Program-made: the position numbers and the translations under genes
NCBI GenBank assembly: GCA_965247395.1
Contig: OZ252012.1
Location: 186,001 to 250,000, forward strand
Source: CAYRJD01 sp965247395
Lineage (GTDB): Bacteria; Actinomycetota; Acidimicrobiia; Acidimicrobiales; Poriferisodalaceae
Length of the DNA: 64,000 nucleotides
Direction of reading: 5' to 3'
The notes under the pieces: model-generated
What the model was told of the DNA's origin: nothing
What the model saw: the letters and a program-made list of their open reading frames with translations, nothing else
The model's database searches: none
Shown: positions 17,566-25,952 of the stretch, piece by piece
How positions within the stretch are numbered: position 1 is the first letter of the stretch
How the letters are laid out: each line of letters begins with the position of its first letter

Positions 17566-18327
17566 ATGGCCAGAAGCGCTGCGGCAAAGAAAGTAGCTAA
17601 AGCCGCGAGCGCAGGCGCAGCGAGCAAAGGCTTCAAGGTAAATCGCAGCCTGATTTTCCCGGGCGCCATGGTGTTGGTGCTGCTGCTCGGAGCAGTGCTC
17701 GTGCTGTTTGCGCGCGATAGGCGTTCAGACGAAGCGTTTGACTCCAACCAGCACTGGTATTCGACCTACGACTTCTACGAATGCGACGGCTATCTGGACC
17801 AGACCTATCTGGCATCGGGCTCAGAGACTGACCTGCCAATAGAAGCTCAGGGCGATGGGCTAATCCACGTGCAGCCGTTCCATGGCAGCGTTACCGACCT
17901 CACGGGCACGGTCGGTGCGTTTATGGCGACGGTGGGTGTTCAGTTCACAGACGAGTCGATCGAGTTGCCTGATGAACGTGTACTGACCGAGGGAGGAACC
18001 GAATGTGAACCACCCGAAGGCAATGGGGATACCGGTGCTGAGTTGCGAGTGCTGCGTTGGAACAGCGTTGATTCGCCTTCGCCAGTGTCATTTGTAGACG
18101 ATCTCTCGCGGGTGCGCTTGAACGACAACGGCCAGGTAGTGGCGTTTGCGCTGGTGCATCCGGACGTTGACAGCGCGGATATTCCTTTACCTGACACCAC
18201 CTCCTTGCGACTGCAACTGGGATTGAACCTGCTGGGACCCGAACCCGTAGATAGCGACACTGGGGGCGACGATGACGGCAACAGCGACAACAGCGGCGAT
18301 GAACAAGACGATGGTGACGACGGTTAG
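17566..18327 (+). CDS. Membrane-anchored extracytoplasmic protein of unknown function with acidic tail
   Basis: 253 residues; family not recognised. The N-terminus is basic and Ala/Lys-rich (residues 1-27), followed by one membrane helix (about 31-48) and an outside region that starts FARDRRSDEAFDSNQHW. The core has a few Cys (YECDGYLDQ; GTECEPPEG) that could form a disulfide. The last 30 residues are almost only Asp, Gly, Ser, Asn and Glu (GGDDDGNSDNSGDEQDDGDDG). Position between a glycosyltransferase and a sugar nucleotidyltransferase suggests an envelope role. An acidic tail could bind divalent ions, but that is only an inference. Confidence 0.78.
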   Translation: MARSAAAKKVAKAASAGAASKGFKVNRSLIFPGAMVLVLLLGAVLVLFARDRRSDEAFDSNQHWYSTYDFYECDGYLDQTYLASGSETDLPIEAQGDGLIHVQPFHGSVTDLTGTVGAFMATVGVQFTDESIELPDERVLTEGGTECEPPEGNGDTGAELRVLRWNSVDSPSPVSFVDDLSRVRLNDNGQVVAFALVHPDVDSADIPLPDTTSLRLQLGLNLLGPEPVDSDTGGDDDGNSDNSGDEQDDGDDG

Positions 18328-18339
18328 AGCTAGGCGCTC

Positions 18340-19347
18340 TTGAAAGCCATTGCGTTAGTTGGCGGTTTCGGAACTCGGCTGCGACCACTAACCGATGACA
18401 TACCAAAGCAGATGTTGCCCATTGCTGGGCGACCGATGATCGAATGGGTGACCGAACACCTGGCGCGCCATGGCGTAAGCGAGCTAGTGCTGGCGCTGGG
18501 TTACAGGGCTGACGACATTGTCGATTACTACCGGTCAGGCACCATTTCAGGGCTGCCGTTTCAAGTAGTCGTAGAACCCGAAGCGCGCGATACCGCTGGC
18601 GCAATCAAATTTGCTGTCACGGAACTAGGCATAGACGAGCGCTGCGTAGTTGTTAATGGCGACGTCCTAACAGATCTGGACATAACAGCTTTGGTGAGTT
18701 TTCACGAGAGTCGTCCAGCGGCCGCCACGATTGCGCTTCAGCCGGTTGCGGACCCTTCACATTTCGGCATTGTTGTAACCGATGACGAAGGCCAGGTGCT
18801 GCGATTTGTGGAGAAACCAGCGCCGGGTACCGAAGAGTCAAATTTGGCCAGCGCAGGTACGTACGTGTTAGAGCCGTCGGTGATGGCTGAGATTAAACCC
18901 GGTCGAGCGGTTTCGATAGAGCGAGAAACCTTTCCTGCGCTGGTGCAGGCTCACGGGTTGTACGCCATGACGCAAGATACCTACTGGCTTGATACCGGCA
19001 CTCCGCAGCAATTCTTGACTGCCAATTTGGATGTGCTCGAAGGTCGTCGACCATTAGCACGCGTGGTGGATCCTCCTGATGAGATACACAGCCGCGCGCT
19101 CTTGCAAGCCTCGTCTATTGGCCCGGGTTGCCGTATCGAGCAAGAAGCAACGGTCATGCGCTCGGTTGTAATGAACGACTGCGTCATCGAGGCGGGCGCG
19201 GTGGTAACCGATTCGATTTTGGCGCCGCAGGTGCGTGTGGGGGCGGCCGCCATCGTTGCGGACTATTCGGTAATAGGACAAGCCCAGCAGATACCTGCCG
19301 GAGCGGAGCTGTATGGCGTGCGACAACCTCAGCCGGCAGACCAATAA
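18340..19347 (+). CDS. Sugar-1-phosphate nucleotidyltransferase (ManC/GlmU-like)
   Basis: 335 residues from a TTG at 18340. The nucleotide-binding motif GGFGTRLRPLTDDIPKQMLPI opens the protein, VVNGDVLTDLD provides metal ligands, and VEKPAPG is the sugar-binding stretch. The C-terminal quarter (about 240-335) has hexapeptide left-handed beta-helix repeats (CRIEQEATVMRSVVM, CVIEAGAVV). This is the build of actinobacterial mannose-1-phosphate guanylyltransferases and related glucose-1-phosphate enzymes. With phosphomannomutase (40.6 kb) and Gmd (26 kb) in the same region, GDP-mannose is the likelier product. It ends 3 bp from the convergent cofE. Confidence 0.88.
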   Translation: MKAIALVGGFGTRLRPLTDDIPKQMLPIAGRPMIEWVTEHLARHGVSELVLALGYRADDIVDYYRSGTISGLPFQVVVEPEARDTAGAIKFAVTELGIDERCVVVNGDVLTDLDITALVSFHESRPAAATIALQPVADPSHFGIVVTDDEGQVLRFVEKPAPGTEESNLASAGTYVLEPSVMAEIKPGRAVSIERETFPALVQAHGLYAMTQDTYWLDTGTPQQFLTANLDVLEGRRPLARVVDPPDEIHSRALLQASSIGPGCRIEQEATVMRSVVMNDCVIEAGAVVTDSILAPQVRVGAAAIVADYSVIGQAQQIPAGAELYGVRQPQPADQ

Positions 19348-19350
19348 CAG

Positions 19351-20085
19351 CTAGCGGAACAAATCTTCGGCCGGGTCGCGAATTACCTCGTCACCAATCG
19401 AACCACGCCGCAGCCAGGCTTTGTCTATCCCGCGCACTATCGCAACCGGTATCTGGCGTGCTTTGCCACAAACAAGATCAGCTGCCGCCGCAATCTCATC
19501 GGCTACACACACCTCGGTCACCATCAGCTCTCGTCCCATCGAATCTTGTGTGCCACGCAGGTCAATCACTGCGCCGATACCAGCGCAGCCAATGGCTACG
19601 TCGGTTACCCCTCGCCGCCAAGGACGTCCAAAGGTGTCGGAGACAATCACCGCAACGTCACGCTTTGCAACGGCTTTGATGCGCGACAGGATTCGCTGAG
19701 CCGAACGATCGCTGTTGTCGGGCAAAAGAGCCGCCTGACCGGTCGCCACGTTTGAAAGGTCAATGCCGGCGTTAGCGCAGATAAAGCCATGTTTTGTCTC
19801 GCTAATAATGAGGTCACCACGTCGGCGCAGCACGCGCACAGATTCGCGTTCGACAAATGGTTTGTGCGACAAGGGGTCGGTGGGGTCTATTTCAACCATT
19901 GCCCCCTCGGCCTTAGACACGATCTTTTGGGTCACCACCAGCACGTCACCGTTTTGTAAGCCAGCGTCGCTTGTTTGACAAGCTTCGGCAATTACCGCAC
20001 CTAGATCGGTTCCCTCAGCGATTTCACCGATGCCTGTAACCGGATGAATATAAATACCGGAAATATCGGAGGCGTTGTCTGACAT
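19351..20085 (-). CDS. cofE: Coenzyme F420-0:L-glutamate ligase
   Basis: 244 residues. HPVTGIGEIAEGTDLGAVI near the start, NGDVLVVTQKIVSKAEGAMV, and SDTFGRPWRRGVTDVAIGCAG are diagnostic of CofE. It adds gamma-linked glutamates to F420-0 using GTP. It is a single-domain enzyme; the C-terminal nitroreductase-like domain of mycobacterial FbiB is absent, so the final FMN-dependent step must be done elsewhere. It lies 12 bp after cofD on the same strand, forming a two-gene operon inside the polysaccharide locus. Luciferase-like enzymes such as the one at 53.7 kb could be users of the cofactor. Confidence 0.95.
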   Translation of the reverse strand: MSDNASDISGIYIHPVTGIGEIAEGTDLGAVIAEACQTSDAGLQNGDVLVVTQKIVSKAEGAMVEIDPTDPLSHKPFVERESVRVLRRRGDLIISETKHGFICANAGIDLSNVATGQAALLPDNSDRSAQRILSRIKAVAKRDVAVIVSDTFGRPWRRGVTDVAIGCAGIGAVIDLRGTQDSMGRELMVTEVCVADEIAAAADLVCGKARQIPVAIVRGIDKAWLRRGSIGDEVIRDPAEDLFR

Positions 20086-20097
20086 GGCTATTACCCG

Positions 20098-21057
20098 CTA
20101 CTGCCCGCTATTGCCGTTACCCGTCACGGCTGCCAGTGTCGCAGCCGCGGTAGCCGTTGCACGTTTTTGGTCGCTCATGATCGTGTCGGTAACAACTGCG
20201 TTCATGCCAGCAGCTTGTACGGCTGGCGCTAGCTCGGCGTCGATTTTGTCGATGACAAGCGTGGCAGCAAGCGTCTGATAGATAGCCGCCACTCCGGCGG
20301 CGCTGCACTCATGACCTAGCTCGGTCATCATTCGTGCCGCGGGGCCCTTCAAGGCAGCTCCTCCCACAATCGGTGAAACAGCTACAACACTGTCGCGCCG
20401 TTGCTCTAGCTGTTCTTTGATGCCTGGCACGGCCAACAGCGGACCAATAGAGACAAAGGGATTAGAAGGAGCGATAACTATGTTGTCGCTATCTCCCAAA
20501 GCCTCCATGACCCCTGGCGCTGGCAAGGCATCCTCGGCACCGGCAAAACGGACCGCCGAGATTGGCACTTCATGTCGCTGTGCCACGAAGTAGTCCTGAA
20601 AGCTGAGCTCGCCGGAGTCTGATGAGCTTGCCGGGGTCAGATGAGTTCTGAGCCGGTCATTGGTTACCGGCAATAGCTGCACCTTGATTTGTTTGGCAAC
20701 AGCTATTTCGGTAGTTATCTCCGCCAGAGTTGCTCCTTCGTCAAATCGCTGAGTGCGATACAGGTGCAACGCGATGTCAAGATCACCCAACAAGAACCAA
20801 TCCTGGCCTCCCAGCTGGCGCAGCTCATCTAGGACTCGCCAGCTTTCACCGCCTCGTCCCCAACCGGTTTCGGGATTTATTTGGTTGGCCAGCATGTAAG
20901 TAACGGTGTCTATGTCGGGACAGATGGATAGGCCATGAAGCGTGAAATCATCGCCGACGTTGATGACCGCAGTGATCTGCTCGGGTGCCATAACACCGCA
21001 CAACCCACGCAAGAACTTGGCCGCGCCAACACCGCCCGCCAACACTGTTGTTTTCAT
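20098..21057 (-). CDS. cofD: 2-phospho-L-lactate/PEP transferase of F420 biosynthesis
   Basis: 319 residues. The CofD/FbiA signatures are TVLAGGVGAAKFLRGL at the N-terminus, NVGDD with HGLSICPDIDTVTY, GWGRGGESW and FLLGDLD, and APSNPFVSIGPLLAVPG later on. It transfers the phosphoenolpyruvate or phospholactyl part of a GPP adduct to the deazaflavin Fo. It is directly upstream of cofE with a 12-bp gap. On its other side the first glycosyltransferase duplicate ends 25 bp away on the same strand, so the three may be co-transcribed. Confidence 0.95.
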   Translation of the reverse strand: MKTTVLAGGVGAAKFLRGLCGVMAPEQITAVINVGDDFTLHGLSICPDIDTVTYMLANQINPETGWGRGGESWRVLDELRQLGGQDWFLLGDLDIALHLYRTQRFDEGATLAEITTEIAVAKQIKVQLLPVTNDRLRTHLTPASSSDSGELSFQDYFVAQRHEVPISAVRFAGAEDALPAPGVMEALGDSDNIVIAPSNPFVSIGPLLAVPGIKEQLEQRRDSVVAVSPIVGGAALKGPAARMMTELGHECSAAGVAAIYQTLAATLVIDKIDAELAPAVQAAGMNAVVTDTIMSDQKRATATAAATLAAVTGNGNSGQ

Positions 21058-21082
21058 GCTGTTCCCGGCAATTCTGTTCTCG

Positions 21083-22303
21083 TTAGTTCTGTTTTCGGGT
21101 TTTGGTGCTGAATTTTTGGATTCTTTGGCAAAAGTCCATGAAGCGTGGCGTGATTTTTTGCCAGGTGTAGTTGTTTTGCCAGTATGCGTGGCCGTTTTGG
21201 GCTAGTTGTTGGCGGTGTTGAGCGTTGGTGAGCATGGCGTGTAGTTCAGTGTTGAAGCTGTGTGTGTCGCGGAATATGGCGCCTCCGTTGGAGTTGCGGA
21301 CATGGTCTGAGGTGGCGTCGCAGTAGGCGTTTACGAGTACTGGCGTGTTAGAGGCCCAGGCTTCGAGTAGCACGATGCTGAATGATTCAAGTCGTCCTGG
21401 GTGGATGAGTACGTCAGCTCCGCGTATTAGTTCCCATTTGGTTTGTTCGTCTACTTCGCCTGCGATGTGGGTGTGTTTGTTGGTTTTGATTTTTAGGTTG
21501 GGTTCTCCAACGAATATGAGCCGGTGGTCGGGTTTGTGTTGTCGCACGTAGTTTGACCAGAGTTGCGCGAGAGTGTGTGTGCCTTTGCCGGGCAGCATGC
21601 GTCCAACGCAAACAATCCACGGCCGCCCATCATCGGCACCAACCGCAGCAGCAGCCTGGTTGGGGTCACTGCCCTGCGCTGAGTCATTGCCCTGGTTGGG
21701 GTCTTGTACCCCCACCCCCAACACAATCTGACGTTTATGCGCGATCGCGTGATTCGTTTGAGTCAAACGACGCTCAGCCTCACTACCAAACACCAAACCA
21801 TCCACCACACACAAAGCCTCACGCACCGATGCCAACAACAAGACAGGGTCGTTATGAGCGGCAGGCCACATCACCGTAGGAATGTGGCGATTACGAGCTA
21901 ACGACGTTGTGGTCCAAAACTCATATGGCATGTGCAGTGCCAAATCAGCCGTACTACCAGCCAAACAATCCACCAAAGACGAACTCACCGGTCCAAGCGT
22001 TTGGAAGTAAGTGTCAGATTCAGCGAGGCTGAGCGAGGTGGGGGAACGATGAATTTGTTGGGACAGCTCATAAGCGACAACTCCGCGACCCGTGTCGGTT
22101 AGGTGACGGTGAATCGATAATCCGTCTTCTTCTGATAGCCCCGCCGGTAGATCGTTTTCCCAGGTTTCTATGGAGCTGGCGCAAGTGGTCTGGATGGTTA
22201 CTTCCCAATCCGAGCTAGCCGTGATATGACGAGCGAGGGCTGCTAACGCTCGCTCAGCCCCGCCGGTTGTGCCCATCACCGGCAATACAAATTCAAGCTT
22301 CAC
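21083..22303 (-). CDS. Glycosyltransferase, GT4-like, downstream copy of a tandem pair
   Basis: 406 residues, GT-B fold: an acceptor-side N-half opening MKLEFVLPVMGTTGGAERAL and a donor-side C-half with VCVGRMLPGKGTHTLAQLW and the EX7E motif ESFSIVLLEAWASNTPVL. Residues 160-406 are identical to the upstream copy, while residues 1-159 differ in blocks. The interdomain linker has a DPNQ...DPNQ repeat. Wobble bases change from mostly G/T in the middle of the N-half to mostly A/C in the C-half. The stop is 25 bp before cofD. Being the second gene of the pair, it was probably created by duplication in place. Sugar specificity is unknown. Confidence 0.9.
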   Translation of the reverse strand: MKLEFVLPVMGTTGGAERALAALARHITASSDWEVTIQTTCASSIETWENDLPAGLSEEDGLSIHRHLTDTGRGVVAYELSQQIHRSPTSLSLAESDTYFQTLGPVSSSLVDCLAGSTADLALHMPYEFWTTTSLARNRHIPTVMWPAAHNDPVLLLASVREALCVVDGLVFGSEAERRLTQTNHAIAHKRQIVLGVGVQDPNQGNDSAQGSDPNQAAAAVGADDGRPWIVCVGRMLPGKGTHTLAQLWSNYVRQHKPDHRLIFVGEPNLKIKTNKHTHIAGEVDEQTKWELIRGADVLIHPGRLESFSIVLLEAWASNTPVLVNAYCDATSDHVRNSNGGAIFRDTHSFNTELHAMLTNAQHRQQLAQNGHAYWQNNYTWQKITPRFMDFCQRIQKFSTKTRKQN

Positions 22304-22321
22304 AGGGCAATTCTGTTCTCG

Positions 22322-23542
22322 TTAGTTCTGTTTTCGGGTTTTGGTGCTGAATTTTTGGATTCTTTGGCAAAAGTCCATGAAGCGTGGCGTAATTTTTTGC
22401 CAGGTGTAGTTGTTTTGCCAGTATGCGTGGCCGTTTTGGGCTAGTTGTTGGCGGTGTTGAGCGTTGGTGAGCATGGCGTGTAGTTCAGTGTTGAAGCTGT
22501 GTGTGTCGCGGAATATGGCGCCTCCGTTGGAGTTGCGGACATGGTCTGAGGTGGCGTCGCAGTAGGCGTTTACGAGTACTGGCGTGTTAGAGGCCCAGGC
22601 TTCGAGTAGCACGATGCTGAATGATTCAAGTCGTCCTGGGTGGATGAGTACGTCAGCTCCGCGTATTAGTTCCCATTTGGTTTGTTCGTCTACTTCGCCT
22701 GCGATGTGGGTGTGTTTGTTGGTTTTGATTTTTAGGTTGGGTTCTCCAACGAATATGAGCCGGTGGTCGGGTTTGTGTTGTCGCACGTAGTTTGACCAGA
22801 GTTGCGCGAGAGTGTGTGTGCCTTTGCCGGGCAGCATGCGTCCAACGCAAACAATCCACGGCCGCCCATCATCGGCACCAACCGCAGCAGCAGCCTGGTT
22901 GGGGTCACTGCCCTGCGCTGAGTCATTGCCCTGGTTGGGGTCTTGTACCCCCACCCCCAACACAATCTGACGTTTATGCGCGATCGCGTGATTCGTTTGA
23001 GTCAAACGACGCTCAGCCTCACTACCAAACACCAAACCATCCACCACACACAAAGCCTCACGCACCGTAGGCAGCTTTAGCCCCGGTTCGTCGTGAGCGG
23101 CAGGCCACATCACCGTAGGAATGCGTTGCTGACCGATCAGCGCCAAGGTGGTCCAGTATGGATACGGCATGTGCAGTGCCAAATCAGCCGTACTACCAGC
23201 CAAACAATCAGCCAAAGACGAACTCACCGGTCCTTGGGCTACCAAGTATTCCTGCGCTTTGGCGGCGGTGATGAACTTGGGAGTGTTTTCGACTGCGCGT
23301 TCTAGCTTTGGCCAAGCCGATGTGCGCCCTGAATCAACACGATGGCGATGTACAGCGAGCTTGTCTCGGTATGTGATTCCCGCAGGCTCAGCGTTTTCCC
23401 AGGTGGATGCAGAGGTAGCGCAAGTGGTCTGGATGGTTACTTCCCAATCCGAGCTAGCCGTGATATCTCGCCCCAGAGCAGCCAGGCCTCTCTCGGCTCC
23501 TCCGGTCTCGCCCAGCAGCGGCAAAACAAAATCAAGTTTCAT
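22322..23542 (-). CDS. Glycosyltransferase, GT4-like, upstream copy of a tandem pair
   Basis: 406 residues, the same length as its neighbour. It opens MKLDFVLPLLGETGGAERGL. Identical islands shared with the other copy in the N-half include DWEVTIQTTCA, DCLAGSTADLALHMPY and IPTVMWPAAH; stretches such as residues 51-100 differ strongly. The C-half carries the same donor site. In GT-B enzymes the N-domain mostly contacts the acceptor and the C-domain the nucleotide sugar, so the two enzymes likely share a donor but may differ in acceptor. The start lies 17 bp after the stop of the methyltransferase-like gene, on the same strand. Confidence 0.9.
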   Translation of the reverse strand: MKLDFVLPLLGETGGAERGLAALGRDITASSDWEVTIQTTCATSASTWENAEPAGITYRDKLAVHRHRVDSGRTSAWPKLERAVENTPKFITAAKAQEYLVAQGPVSSSLADCLAGSTADLALHMPYPYWTTLALIGQQRIPTVMWPAAHDEPGLKLPTVREALCVVDGLVFGSEAERRLTQTNHAIAHKRQIVLGVGVQDPNQGNDSAQGSDPNQAAAAVGADDGRPWIVCVGRMLPGKGTHTLAQLWSNYVRQHKPDHRLIFVGEPNLKIKTNKHTHIAGEVDEQTKWELIRGADVLIHPGRLESFSIVLLEAWASNTPVLVNAYCDATSDHVRNSNGGAIFRDTHSFNTELHAMLTNAQHRQQLAQNGHAYWQNNYTWQKITPRFMDFCQRIQKFSTKTRKQN

Positions 23543-23559
23543 GCAGAGAACTGAGTTTG

Positions 23560-24558
23560 TTACCGCAAACAGCCGGTCACGATTACGGTCTCATCGTCCA
23601 CAAGAGAACTGGCTGTATCGATCGCACCATGCTCAGCAAGCAGAAACTCCCAAGTGGCTGGATTAAAAGGCCGACCGTCTACCAAGTCTTGAGCGATTAC
23701 ATCCAGACGTTTTTCCCAGCTGTCGGTGGTCGCAGTCACTATTGCGATCCGTGCCCCTGGCTTACAGGCAGCAACAACACCAGCTAGCAGCTCCAACTTT
23801 CGTGCCACCGGCGCTTGATCGGTAAATCCGTGCAGCAGTGCTCCTCCAAGGGTTGCCATAGGAACCTGTGCAAGGTGTCCGCTGGGAGAAACATGTCGCA
23901 GGTCATACGCCAAGCCGCCGTTCTGTACGATTGTTTCTTGTGCGATTGTCGCGGACTCATCACCCGCTGCAAAGCCATAGTTACCTATCCCTGCAGCAAT
24001 CCCATAAGCATCTATGTCGGCTGTTTCTAACTCGTTGAGCAGTTTTGGGGTTGCGCAGTCCAGCACTAGGACGCGGCCTTCCGCACTTGTCAGGTGCTCA
24101 ATGATTCTTTGTTTTGCAACGGCTGACAATTCAGCTGGCTGAATGGTTGGCACTAGAGCAACCTTGGAATTGGTGGTATCAACCAACAAGCGCATGGCCT
24201 TGAGCAGTTCGCGCGCTAGCACCGTTAGTTGGTCCGTAATGAAGCGCGCATAAAACCCGCCAAGCTTGCTGACCACCATTTTTACGGGCTTCGCCAACGG
24301 CAATCTGCTGCTGGTTGGCACATCCGTGTCCAGGTAGCTAGCTAGTTCAACCTCGTATAGAGCGTCAGATACCTCGGCGGTGTTGACGAAGTAGCTCACG
24401 CCTAATCGCTCTGAGCGCGGTATTTCGACAGGTGAGTCGCCTGTTGTCCCTCTGGAAGTCAGAGCCTGCGGCAAGGCATCATCGGAGGGTTCTTCAGACT
24501 TCGCGGTTTTTTTAAATGCGGGGGTCACGCTAGTGGCCTGTGCCGATTCACTTGACAA
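23560..24558 (-). CDS. Methyltransferase-like protein of unknown function
   Basis: 332 residues from a TTG at 24558; a GTG at 24528 is an alternative, and neither has a clear ribosome site. The first 45 residues are polar and likely disordered. The rest looks like a Rossmann-type domain: VLVLDCATPKLLNELETADIDAYGIAAG could be a cofactor loop, followed by LGGALLHGF and a conserved-looking end with CKPGARIAIVTAT and FNPATWEFLLAEHGAI, as in class I SAM-dependent methyltransferases of polysaccharide loci. This assignment is tentative. It is the first gene of the minus-strand run with the twin glycosyltransferases, so it may modify the same glycan. Confidence 0.7.
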   Translation of the reverse strand: MSSESAQATSVTPAFKKTAKSEEPSDDALPQALTSRGTTGDSPVEIPRSERLGVSYFVNTAEVSDALYEVELASYLDTDVPTSSRLPLAKPVKMVVSKLGGFYARFITDQLTVLARELLKAMRLLVDTTNSKVALVPTIQPAELSAVAKQRIIEHLTSAEGRVLVLDCATPKLLNELETADIDAYGIAAGIGNYGFAAGDESATIAQETIVQNGGLAYDLRHVSPSGHLAQVPMATLGGALLHGFTDQAPVARKLELLAGVVAACKPGARIAIVTATTDSWEKRLDVIAQDLVDGRPFNPATWEFLLAEHGAIDTASSLVDDETVIVTGCLR

Positions 24559-24630
24559 TTATTCACCGATACTCACTGGGATCACTTGCTGTGAAAGCCA
24601 CCAGTAGCGTGCCGGTAGCGTGATGGGGGC

Positions 24631-25815
24631 ATGCGGATCGCAGTCGATGCTACACCGTTGATTGCTCAGCCCACAGGTGTGGGAACCTTCGTCACAGGGT
24701 TAATCGATTCGCTCCGAGACTTTGCAAATCCTGGGTTGGCTCCCTCAAAAATAACCGGCACAAACGGCTCCATTGAGGTGGTTGAGTACGCCCTCAACAC
24801 GCCGCAAAGACTTAGAAACTGGTTGAGCAGCAGGCAAAGCAACACTGGGCAAAACAGCACCGGACTGGCTAACCCTGAGCGGTGCATGATGTGGTTGCCT
24901 CCCTCGGTCGCCCCGTGGGTCTGGCGCTATTTGCAGATTCCAATAGAGCGAAAGCTGGGTTCGCTTGACGTGGTTCACGGCACGAGCTTTATGGTGCCGC
25001 CCGCCAAATCAGCTCTGCGTGTGGTGACGGTGCATGATCTGACATACCTGATGCGCGATGAGGTGCCGCGCAGAGTGTCGTGGTGGGACTACTACGTCCG
25101 TCAGGCCATCGATACCGGAGCGGTGGTGCACACCCAGTCTCAATATGTGGCCGACGAGGTAGCTCAGCACTACAACACTGAGCGCATTGGCGCAGTACGA
25201 CCCGCCGTTGAGCCGCGCGATCCAGAACACATAGCGGTCTTGCGTCAAGGCCGTGAGAGCGGCACGCCTTATATTTTGGCGCTGGGATTTTCTCAACCTC
25301 GCAAGCGTTTGCCACTGCTGGTGAGCGCCTTTGAGCAGGTGCATCAACAGCTAAGCAGCCAGGGGCTGGATTGCCAGTTGCGTCTGGTGGGCCCGCCCGG
25401 ATTAGACGAGGCAGCGTTGCTTGAGCGGATAGATCAGTTGCCGAGCAGCATTAGGAGCCGCGTAATTAGACGTGGCTGGGTGCCGGCGCAAGAGCGTGAT
25501 CGGCTATTGGCCTGCGCCACGGTGTTGGCATTTCCAAGCGTTTATGAGGGCTTTGGCTATCCGGCGTTAGAAGCCATGGCACTGGAGGTTCCAGTGATTG
25601 CTACCGCCGCTGGTGCTTTGCCGGAAGCCGTCGGTGACGCAGCGTTGCTAGTTCCACCCGACGATGCGCAAGCACTGGCTCAATCGCTGGTGCGGGTGTT
25701 GAGCGACGAAGATCTGCAGGCCGACTTGAAGCGTCGCGGTAAGGCTCATGTTGCTGCGTATTCGCATCGTCAAGCTGCCGCCGAAATGCTTGCTCTGTAC
25801 GGGACGTATATGTAG
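24631..25815 (+). CDS. Glycosyltransferase, GT4 family
   Basis: 394 residues, GT-B fold. The start MRIAVDATPLIAQPTGVGTF, the middle LALGFSQPRKRLPLLVSAFE and the donor site FPSVYEGFGYPALEAMALEVPVIAT define a GT4 mannosyl/rhamnosyl-type enzyme. The C-terminus is a normal family end (SDEDLQADLKRRGKAHVAAYS). It is divergent from the methyltransferase-like gene and upstream of gmd, so a GDP-sugar donor is possible. The leader again holds a small duplication (gtagcgtg twice within 24606-24623). Confidence 0.9.
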   Translation: MRIAVDATPLIAQPTGVGTFVTGLIDSLRDFANPGLAPSKITGTNGSIEVVEYALNTPQRLRNWLSSRQSNTGQNSTGLANPERCMMWLPPSVAPWVWRYLQIPIERKLGSLDVVHGTSFMVPPAKSALRVVTVHDLTYLMRDEVPRRVSWWDYYVRQAIDTGAVVHTQSQYVADEVAQHYNTERIGAVRPAVEPRDPEHIAVLRQGRESGTPYILALGFSQPRKRLPLLVSAFEQVHQQLSSQGLDCQLRLVGPPGLDEAALLERIDQLPSSIRSRVIRRGWVPAQERDRLLACATVLAFPSVYEGFGYPALEAMALEVPVIATAAGALPEAVGDAALLVPPDDAQALAQSLVRVLSDEDLQADLKRRGKAHVAAYSHRQAAAEMLALYGTYM

Positions 25816-25952
25816 GCGCGCTATGCCGCACCACAGGGACCTAACAGCAGAGGGACCTATGGGTCGCGGACCTAATACAGATGCGCCTGAACTTAAACCA
25901 AGCCCCGCGCGTCATACCCTGCCAATTGACGTTTCCTATTTTCGGAGCTTGC

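Larger units (their letters stand above)
21067..23544. repeat. 1239-bp tandem duplication of a glycosyltransferase gene
   Basis: Two adjacent units, about 21067-22305 and 22306-23544, are offset by exactly 1239 bp. From the left edge to about 21825 (and 22306 to about 23064) the copies are near identical; I see one difference (21152 G against 22391 A), a silent Ile codon change. Beyond that, blocks of identity alternate with blocks of clear divergence until the start codons. The unit covers the gene plus its short intergenic spacer. Confidence 0.95.

Noticed and set aside
24552..24557. TTGACA on the plus strand as -35 box for the glycosyltransferase at 24631
   Set aside because: No acceptable -10 sequence lies 16-18 bp downstream (ACTGGG region), and the hexamer overlaps the start of the divergent gene.
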